A DNA stretch of 29,069 nucleotides from Candidatus Dormiibacterota bacterium (lineage in GTDB: Bacteria > Chloroflexota > Dormibacteria > Aeolococcales > Bog-877). Numbering within the stretch: the stretch's first letter is position 1; each line of letters opens with the position of its first letter. The stretch spans positions 1-29,069 of the forward strand of contig JASHRA010000238.1 of the NCBI GenBank assembly GCA_030038765.1, read 5' to 3'. Both the position numbers and the translations under genes were made by a program. Positions 24,255 through 29,069 of this stretch are shown here, in pieces. A model generated the notes under the pieces. The model made no database searches and had not been told where the DNA came from. It worked only from the letters and a program-made list of their open reading frames with translations.

Positions 24255-24758
24255 ATGAGCATCCCCAAAGTGGCGGGAGCCGATCCCCAGGCCACCGTGG
24301 CGGCGGTGATGACGCGGGCCGTGATCACGGTGGGCCCGGAGGCGACGGTGGCCGAGGCGGCCGAGCTGCTCGGGGTGCACCACATCACCGGCATGCCCGT
24401 GCTGGACGATCACCACCGGGTGGTCGGGGTGGTGAGCGAGATGGACATCGTGCTCAAGCGGGGGGAGACGGTGGAGCAGATCATGAGCTCCGAGCCCCGC
24501 ATCATCGAGGAGGAGGTCCCCCTCAGCGAGGTGGCCCACATCCTCATGGAGCAGCGCATCCGGCGCCTCCCGGTCGTCCGCCACGGGAAGCTGGTGGGAC
24601 TGATCTCGCGAACCGATCTGGTGACCTTCTTCGCCCGCCACCAGTGGGTCTGCGCCCACTGCGGCGCCACCCAGCGGGGGCTGGAGCCTCCCGACCGCTG
24701 CCTCGTCTGCGGTGCCACCGAGGGCTTCCGCCTGGAGGACGCTCCGGGCGGGATGTGA
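24255..24758 (+). CDS. CBS-pair protein with C-terminal zinc ribbon
   Basis: This 167-residue cytosolic protein holds two CBS motifs (~14-65, VMTRAVITVGPEATVAEAAE to VVSEMDIV; ~76-126, IMSSEPRIIEEEVPLSEVAH to LISRTDLV), a Bateman module that binds adenine nucleotides. It ends in a zinc ribbon with C133/C136 and C149/C152 (CAHC and CLVC), similar in spacing to rubredoxin-like ribbons. The ATG at 24255 has a clear Shine-Dalgarno (AGGAGG, 8 nt upstream). The frame extends upstream but codes nothing recognisable. It lies between pckA (divergent) and glpX (convergent, 12 nt between stops), so an energy-sensing role in gluconeogenesis is an attractive but unproven idea. Confidence 0.88.
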   Translation: MSIPKVAGADPQATVAAVMTRAVITVGPEATVAEAAELLGVHHITGMPVLDDHHRVVGVVSEMDIVLKRGETVEQIMSSEPRIIEEEVPLSEVAHILMEQRIRRLPVVRHGKLVGLISRTDLVTFFARHQWVCAHCGATQRGLEPPDRCLVCGATEGFRLEDAPGGM

Positions 24759-24770
24759 GCCGGGGCCAGC

Positions 24771-25814
24771 CTAGGCCTGGTCTTCGGGCGAGCCCAGGTT
24801 GCGCAGCCGGAGCTGGGCCAGGTCGTGCACGGCGTCGATCCAGCGCACGGTGCCGCTGTATGAGCGCATGACGACGGAGTGGGTCTCGACCCGATCGCCG
24901 GAGAAGCGGACCCCGTCCAGCATCTCGCCATCCGTGATCCCGGTGGCGGCGAAGAAGATGTTCTCCCCGCTGGAGAGCTCGTTGGCCTCGAAGATGTGAT
25001 CGAGGTCGAAGCCCTCGCGCCGCACCAGCTCGGCCTCGGCCTCGTCGCGCGGCCAGAGCCGGCACTGCATGTCGCCGTGGATGCAGCGCACCGCGCAGGC
25101 CGTCAGCACCGCCTCGGTGGCGCCCCCGATGCCCATCAGCACGTCCAGGCCGGTCCGCTCCGGCAGCGCCACCATGATGCCCGCCGCCACGTCGCCGTCG
25201 GTGATCAGCTTGACGCGGGCCCCGGCGGCCCGGATCTCCCGCAGCAGCTGATCGTGGCGGGGGCGGTCGAGCACGACGACGGTGAGGTCCTCGACCCGAC
25301 GCTGCTCCGCGGCGGCGATGCGCTTCAGGTTCTCCGCCACCGGGACGCGCAGATCGATGACCCCCCGGGCACGGGGTCCGACGATGAGCTTGTCCATGTA
25401 GGCGCAGTGGGTCTGGAGCAGGGTGTCCCGCTCGGCCAGGGCCACGGTGGCGATGCCGCCCGGCAGACCCCGGGCCACGAGCCGGGTGCCGTCGATGGGA
25501 TCCACGGCGACGTCGACCCGGGGCTCGTTGCCGTTTCCCAGGCGCTCGCCGATGTAGAGCATGGGGGCCTTGTCCTTCTCCCCCTCGCCGATCTTGACCA
25601 CCCCCGCCATGTCCACGTGGGAGAGGCTCCGGCGCATCGACTCGACGGCGGCCCGGTCGGCGGCAATCTTGTCGTCCCGGCCCATGAGGCGGGCGGCGGA
25701 CATGGCCGCCCCCTCCGTCACCCGGACCAGCTCCAGGCCGAGGTTGCGGTCGATCGGGGTCCCCGGGTCGGCGGCGATGTCGGGCAGGTCGCTCCCGGAC
25801 GCGAAGGTGGTCAT
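24771..25814 (-). CDS. glpX: fructose-1,6-bisphosphatase class II
   Basis: This 347-residue enzyme removes the 1-phosphate of fructose-1,6-bisphosphate in gluconeogenesis. GlpX hallmarks: RNLGLELVRVTEGAAMSAAR near the N-terminus, GRDDKIAADRAAVESMR, IGEGEKDKAPMLYIGE, the metal-binding VDVAVDPIDGTRLVA, LITDGDVAAGI and GIGGATEAVLTACA. Length is normal for the family. I chose ATG at 25814 because the family N-terminus starts ~15 residues before the conserved block and a TATGCT box lies 10 nt upstream. With pckA and icd it makes this stretch rich in central carbon genes. Confidence 0.95.
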   Translation of the reverse strand: MTTFASGSDLPDIAADPGTPIDRNLGLELVRVTEGAAMSAARLMGRDDKIAADRAAVESMRRSLSHVDMAGVVKIGEGEKDKAPMLYIGERLGNGNEPRVDVAVDPIDGTRLVARGLPGGIATVALAERDTLLQTHCAYMDKLIVGPRARGVIDLRVPVAENLKRIAAAEQRRVEDLTVVVLDRPRHDQLLREIRAAGARVKLITDGDVAAGIMVALPERTGLDVLMGIGGATEAVLTACAVRCIHGDMQCRLWPRDEAEAELVRREGFDLDHIFEANELSSGENIFFAATGITDGEMLDGVRFSGDRVETHSVVMRSYSGTVRWIDAVHDLAQLRLRNLGSPEDQA

Positions 25815-25824
25815 GGCCGGCCCC

Positions 25825-25830
25825 AGCATA
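25825..25830 (-). promoter_or_regulatory. -10 box TATGCT for glpX (near-leaderless)
   Basis: On the minus strand TATGCT ends 10 nt before the glpX ATG (25814), predicting a leader of 0-4 nt. No Shine-Dalgarno is seen. Confidence 0.45.
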
Positions 25831-25879
25831 GGTGCTGGCTCGCCGGCGCAGCCCGACGACTTGCCCGGGCCGGGAGCGG

Positions 25880-25885
25880 CACAAT
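25880..25885 (+). promoter_or_regulatory. -10 box CACAAT for DUF971 gene (leaderless)
   Basis: CACAAT ends 6 nt before the GTG at 25892. The divergent glpX box lies 50 bp away, so the two promoters face apart within a ~77-bp gap. Confidence 0.5.
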
Positions 25886-25891
25886 CGAGCC

Positions 25892-26245
25892 GTGGCCCAG
25901 GCCCCCGCATCCCCCGGCGGCGACGACTCGACCACCCCCATCCGCTTCGGCTACGACGAAGCCGCCCGAGCCCTCCTGGTGGAGTGGCGCGATGGGACGG
26001 CGAGCGTGATCCCCTTCGAGCGCCTGCGGCGGGCCTGTCCTTGCGCCGCCTGCCGGGGTGAGCTGGGTCTTCCCGGGCGCTTCCAGCAGGACCCCCGCCT
26101 CCGGCCGGGGGAGGACGAGCTGGCCGATATCGAGCTGGTGGGCAGCTACGGCCTCAAGGCCATCTGGGCCGACGGCCACGACACCGGCATCTACCGCTAC
26201 GAGCAGCTGCGCCAGCTGGGGGAGGCGCCGGCGGGTCAGGACTGA
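25892..26245 (+). CDS. DUF971 (GBBH-like N-terminal domain) protein
   Basis: This 117-residue single-domain protein matches DUF971, the small fold also found at the N-terminus of gamma-butyrobetaine hydroxylase. Visible blocks: LLVEWRDGTASVIPFERLRRACPCAACRGE, with three cysteines (CPCAAC) that may hold zinc or Fe-S, and ELVGSYGLKAIWADGHDTGIYRYEQLRQLG. Stand-alone members often neighbour Mrp/ApbC Fe-S carriers; none is seen here. The GTG at 25892 fits both homology and the CACAAT box. Its 3' end overlaps the convergent response-regulator gene by 10 nt. Confidence 0.88.
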   Translation: MAQAPASPGGDDSTTPIRFGYDEAARALLVEWRDGTASVIPFERLRRACPCAACRGELGLPGRFQQDPRLRPGEDELADIELVGSYGLKAIWADGHDTGIYRYEQLRQLGEAPAGQD

Positions 26246-26619
26246 CGGCTGAGCAGCCCCTTGACCAGGGCGGCCACCACGGTGGGCTTGAAGGGCTTGA
26301 TCACGACCTCCCGGGCGCCCGCCTCAAGGGCCCGGGGCTTGCCCTCCGGGTCCCGCTGCTCGGTCATGAGCACGACCCCGGCCCTCGGCTCGAGGCCTGC
26401 CGCGAGGATCCGGCGACAGAGCTCCCGGCCGTCCTCCTCCAGGGTCACATCGCAGAGGAAGAGGTCCACGTCGCCCTGGCGCAGGAGCTCCTCCGCCTCC
26501 CTCGCAGTGCGCACCCAGGTGAGCTGGTGCCCCTCTCTCTGGAGTTTGAATTCCAGGATCCGGCCGATCATCGGCTCGTCTTCGGCGAGGACCAGGTGGG
26601 CCGGCCGGTCAGCGTCCAC
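26236..26619 (-). CDS. stand-alone response-regulator receiver protein
   Basis: This 127-residue CheY-like receiver has no output domain. Acidic pocket E13/D14 (LAEDEP), phospho-acceptor D57 (LFLCDVTLEEDG), T86 (VVLMTEQ) and K108 (VIKPFKP) are all in place, so it should be phosphorylatable. No histidine kinase is in the window. The start is GTG at 26619 with TACACT 6 nt before. It converges on the DUF971 gene with a 10-nt overlap and is divergent from the secreted hydrolase. Partner and output unknown. Confidence 0.9.
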   Translation of the reverse strand: MDADRPAHLVLAEDEPMIGRILEFKLQREGHQLTWVRTAREAEELLRQGDVDLFLCDVTLEEDGRELCRRILAAGLEPRAGVVLMTEQRDPEGKPRALEAGAREVVIKPFKPTVVAALVKGLLSRQS

Positions 26620-26625
26620 CGCCCG

Positions 26626-26631
26626 AGTGTA
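26626..26631 (-). promoter_or_regulatory. -10 box TACACT for the receiver gene (leaderless)
   Basis: On the minus strand TACACT ends 6 nt before the GTG at 26619; transcription would start on the start codon. Confidence 0.55.
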
Positions 26632-26679
26632 GGCCGCACCTCGCGGACGATTCAGTTCCCGTCACGGGTCGGCCGCGCG

Positions 26680-26733
26680 GCTGCGACGGGGGGAATCGGG
26701 GCTGCGACGGAGGATACCGGCGTCGGTGACGCC
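26680..26733 (+). promoter_or_regulatory. leader region of the peptidoglycan hydrolase: direct repeat and hairpin
   Basis: GCTGCGACGG occurs twice (26680-26689 and 26701-26710, 21-bp period), followed by a perfect GGCGTC-GGT-GACGCC hairpin at 26719-26733, 17 nt before the GTG. The two-turn spacing would suit an operator for a dimeric regulator, or the region may be a structured leader. I cannot match it to a known riboswitch. Confidence 0.3.
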
Positions 26734-26750
26734 GCCAAGAATCGGGAGTT

Positions 26751-27857
26751 GTGGACGGGGTCAGGCTCTGGGGACGAACGACGGCGGCTGCTGTCATCGC
26801 CGGGCTGGGAGCCATGGCGCTGATCGGCGGCATCTCCTCCCCTCCGGTCCAGGCAGGGTCGAGCCCGGCGGCGACGCCCTCCAGCCTTGCCGCCATGGTG
26901 GCCCAGGCGAAGGCCAAGGTCGCGGAGCTCGGCACTGAGGTGCAGACGGCGCGCGAGCAGATCAGCCACGATCAGGCCAGCAGCGCCCAGGAGCGCGCCG
27001 AGCTGGCCTCGCTGGTCGCCGACGAGTACCAGCAGGGGACCTCGTCCGGACTCCTGGCGCTGCTGGCTAGCCCCGACTTCAACAGTGCCCTGGACACCGA
27101 GATCTCCATGGACCAGCTGGGCCAGTCGGAGCGGCAGCTCATCACCGAGCTGGCAGCGAACATCAGCGACGAGCGGTCGACCGAGGCCGAGCTGGTCAAA
27201 GAGCAGCAGCAGGAGGAGGCGACCGAGGCCCGGCTGCAGGCCGAGGAGGTGGTCGCCGAGTACGAGGCAGAGCAGGCGGCGGCGGCCCAGGCGGCGGCGG
27301 CCGCCGCCGCCAAGGCAAGGGCCCAGGCGACGCCCGCAGCACCGATACCCTCGCCGCCGCCTGGGCCAGCGCCGTCGCCGCCGGCACCTCCGGCCCCGAC
27401 CGGGACCGGCGGTCCCTTCGCCCTCGACACCAACCTCACCCTGCCCAGCGGCATCACCCTGGGCCAGATCCAGGCCTTCCTCTCTGGTACTCCGCTGGAG
27501 GCCGACTCCAGCTACTTCATCCAGGCCGAGCAGAACTCGCACGTGAGCGCGATCTACCTCGTGTCGGACGCCGTGCTGGAGACCGGCTGGGGACAGACCT
27601 CCTGCATCTACCCCTCCAAGCACAACCTCTTCGGCCTTGAGGCCTACGATTCGAACCCCTGCGGGGACGCCATGAGCTTCCCCAGTGACCAGGCCTGCAT
27701 CGCGTACGACGGCAACTTCATCTACAACGACTACCTGGTTCCGAGTGGCCCCTACTACCACGGGCCCACGGTCCAGGGGATCGGGGTCGACTACGCCAGC
27801 GACTCCAGCTGGGCCGCCAAGATCGTCCAGATCGGGGACGATCTCCAGGCGGTCTAG
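26751..27857 (+). CDS. secreted coiled-coil peptidoglycan hydrolase with GH73-like glucosaminidase domain
   Basis: This 368-residue exported protein has a signal peptide (~1-35, hydrophobic TTAAAVIAGLGAMALIGGI, cleavage near VQA-G), then a long coiled coil (~48-195) with the PcsB/RipC-like block SGLLALLASPDFNSALDTEI, an Ala-rich then Pro-rich linker (~190-222) and a C-terminal domain (~225-368). The latter has HVSAIYLVSDAVLETGWG, with the Glu expected to be catalytic in GH73 N-acetylglucosaminidases, and HNLFGLEAYDSNP, a typical GH73 block. It should cleave glycan strands at division or growth, possibly gated by the coiled coil as in FtsEX partners. The GTG at 26751 has GGGAG close upstream. 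Confidence 0.88.
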   Translation: MDGVRLWGRTTAAAVIAGLGAMALIGGISSPPVQAGSSPAATPSSLAAMVAQAKAKVAELGTEVQTAREQISHDQASSAQERAELASLVADEYQQGTSSGLLALLASPDFNSALDTEISMDQLGQSERQLITELAANISDERSTEAELVKEQQQEEATEARLQAEEVVAEYEAEQAAAAQAAAAAAAKARAQATPAAPIPSPPPGPAPSPPAPPAPTGTGGPFALDTNLTLPSGITLGQIQAFLSGTPLEADSSYFIQAEQNSHVSAIYLVSDAVLETGWGQTSCIYPSKHNLFGLEAYDSNPCGDAMSFPSDQACIAYDGNFIYNDYLVPSGPYYHGPTVQGIGVDYASDSSWAAKIVQIGDDLQAV

Positions 27858-27860
27858 GAG

Positions 27861-27902
27861 TCGCCCCCGGCCTCCCTGGCGGCTGAGGCCGGACTGGGGG
27901 CG
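27861..27902 (+). terminator. GC hairpin after the peptidoglycan hydrolase
   Basis: TCGCCCCC pairs with GGGGGCGA (8 bp) and the inner GGCCT pairs with AGGCC (5 bp), with a 5-nt bulge on the 3' side and a 12-nt loop, starting 3 nt after the stop codon. No U-tract follows, as is common in high-GC bacteria. The rest of the gap to 28075 shows nothing I can name. Confidence 0.5.
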
Positions 27903-28075
27903 AAGCGCACTGCCGCGTGAGGAACGGCGCGCCCTGGGACCGAGTCGTTGGACGTGGGCATGGCGCCCACCGGATAGCCGGTCGTGCTCGTTGCCCATCT
28001 GCCAGGCAGGGGGACCGCCGAGGCTTCGCGCCCTGTGTTGAAGCTGCGCACCGACCCACGGTCCTGGTGGGTGGG

Positions 28076-28081
28076 TAGCCT
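28076..28081 (+). promoter_or_regulatory. -10-like box TAGCCT for the GH15 gene (leaderless)
   Basis: TAGCCT ends 6 nt before the ATG at 28088, the same spacing as at proS and other genes here, with no Shine-Dalgarno sequence between. Confidence 0.4.
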
Positions 28082-28087
28082 GGCGCG

Positions 28088-29069
28088 ATGACCGCGACCC
28101 TTGCCGGCCCGGGGCCGGAGTTCCCCCTGCGGGACTGCTTCTGCCTCGCCGATGGCGCCAGCGCCGCCCTCGTGCACGACGCCACCTGCATCTTCTGGTG
28201 CGCCCCCGGCTTCGACGGCCCGCTCCGCCTCGCCCGGATCCTGGACCCGCTCCGGGGAGGCTCGGTGGGGCTCCGCCCGGCCGGGGTGCACGACGATCCG
28301 CGGGGAGACTGGGTGAGCCTCTCCGGTCTGGCCCGCTGGACCTGGTCCGAGGGCACGACGGTCACCTGCGGGCTGGTCTCGGGCAGTGCCGGGGACGCCA
28401 TCTGCTGGCTGGCCGAGGGGAGGCTGGGGACGGAGCTTGAGCTGCGGCTCCAGGACCCCGCCGCCGCCGGTCGCTGGGAGGTGGAGGGCAGGCTCGCCAG
28501 GATCCCCGCCGCCGGGCCCCAGGACGGACCGCTGGGGCCTCTGGAGCTGGCCAGCAGCGAGCCTCTGCGGCCGGGTCCGAGCGGCTCCCGGCTCACCCTA
28601 CCCCGGGCGGGTGCTGCGCTCTGGCTCTGGCTCCCGGACAGGGGAAAGCCGTCGCCGCCGCTCCTCCCGGGCGGAGGTCCGGCCGCGGTGGGCGCCGTCC
28701 GCCAGCTCCTGGAGGAAGCGCGGGCCGGCGCCGAGGGTTGGATCGGCGCGCTTCTCCTCGGGCCGCTCGGAGCCCGCTTGGCCGGCACCCCTGGGTGGGC
28801 TCGCCGCGCGCTCCTGCGGTCCCTCGTCACCCTTCGCCAGCTACAGTCGAGACGGTCCGGCCTGCTGGTCGCGTCGCCCCTCACTTCGATCCCCCAGTGG
28901 CCGGGCAGCTCCCGCGCCTGGGACTACCGCTATGCCTGGCTGCGCGACTGCGCGGACGCTGGGACGGCCCTGGCTCATGCGGGGGCCCTGGAGGAGGCGG
29001 AGGCGGTGGGGCGCGGGTTGGCCCGCGTGCTGGAGGCCTCGGAGGGATCGGTGCCCCCGCCGGTGGGCC
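28088..29069 (+). CDS. glycoside hydrolase family 15 protein (glucoamylase/trehalase-like), 3' end outside window
   Basis: An open frame of 327 codons runs from ATG 28088 to the window end without a stop. The N-terminal domain begins PEFPLRDCFCLADGASAALV and FWCAPGFDGPLRLARIL, the usual entry of bacterial GH15 proteins (family: gDcrtaALVs..GsIdWlc.PrFDsps). At about residue 270-290 the sequence SIPQWPGSSRAWDYRYAWLRD matches the start of the GH15 (alpha/alpha)6 barrel, with the substrate-contacting WDYRY-x-WLRD. The catalytic Glu residues would lie beyond the window. Substrates of the family are alpha-1,4-glucans or trehalose. No signal peptide, so probably cytosolic. Confidence 0.85.
   Translation, partial: MTATLAGPGPEFPLRDCFCLADGASAALVHDATCIFWCAPGFDGPLRLARILDPLRGGSVGLRPAGVHDDPRGDWVSLSGLARWTWSEGTTVTCGLVSGSAGDAICWLAEGRLGTELELRLQDPAAAGRWEVEGRLARIPAAGPQDGPLGPLELASSEPLRPGPSGSRLTLPRAGAALWLWLPDRGKPSPPLLPGGGPAAVGAVRQLLEEARAGAEGWIGALLLGPLGARLAGTPGWARRALLRSLVTLRQLQSRRSGLLVASPLTSIPQWPGSSRAWDYRYAWLRDCADAGTALAHAGALEEAEAVGRGLARVLEASEGSVPPPVG

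Noticed and set aside
26640..26750. Possible c-di-AMP (ydaO-type) riboswitch upstream of the cell-wall hydrolase
   Set aside because: Considered because such switches often precede these genes, but I could not find the conserved core; only a direct repeat and one hairpin are supported.
27718..28884. 388-codon minus-strand open frame at the right end
   Set aside because: The plus strand here carries a GH15 N-terminal domain with its barrel motif and a suitable start; the antisense product is Arg/Ser/Pro-rich noise.

Overview
The window is about 29 kb of very GC-rich (about 70% by eye), densely coding bacterial chromosome. Nearly all of it is housekeeping genes. I see no phage, transposon, CRISPR array, rRNA or tRNA. 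GTG and TTG starts, 4-nt GTGA/ATGA gene overlaps and -10 boxes placed 6-10 nt before start codons (leaderless transcripts) fit a high-GC Terrabacteria lineage. The ATP-type PEP carboxykinase, the Thermus-type isocitrate dehydrogenase with C-terminal extension and the class II fructose bisphosphatase lean towards Chloroflexota / Candidatus Dormibacterota or a deep actinobacterial relative. This assignment is inference only.

Layout. 1-3164 (+): 3' part of gyrA, a DedA membrane protein and an M18 aminopeptidase. 3170-4959: a universal stress protein (-) divergent from two overlapping RCK/TrkA potassium-channel regulators (+). 4940-7711 (-): M20 dipeptidase, a 49-residue zinc-ribbon protein (DUF5679) and a metallo-beta-lactamase-fold hydrolase. 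7774-10032 (+): MacB-type ABC permease plus ATPase. 10065-14930 (+): an uncharacterised bipolar disordered protein, a HAD phosphatase, proS, dinB and a SAM methyltransferase whose reading frame is broken by one missing base. 15081-19064 (+): Nudix hydrolase, membrane-anchored protein, moaC, a GAF-PucR regulator with no canonical full-length start codon, and a Bcp-type peroxiredoxin.

19125-24095 (-): icd, a HAD phosphatase, a MogA/MoaB-like protein, a dCMP-type deaminase and pckA; the middle genes overlap by GTGA. 24255-25814: a CBS-pair/zinc-ribbon protein (+) facing glpX (-). 25892-26619: a DUF971 protein (+) convergent with a stand-alone response-regulator receiver (-). 26751-29069 (+): a secreted coiled-coil peptidoglycan hydrolase with a GH73-like domain, and the 5' part of a GH15 glucoamylase/trehalase-like gene that runs off the window.

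Functional themes are gluconeogenesis and central carbon (pckA, glpX, icd), molybdenum cofactor synthesis (moaC, mogA-like), nucleotide hygiene (Nudix, deaminase), K+ homeostasis and translation/DNA maintenance. I did not find a convincing new multi-gene system. The best leads are the set of leaderless promoters, the frameshifted methyltransferase, the CTG-start candidate, and two or three unusual proteins.
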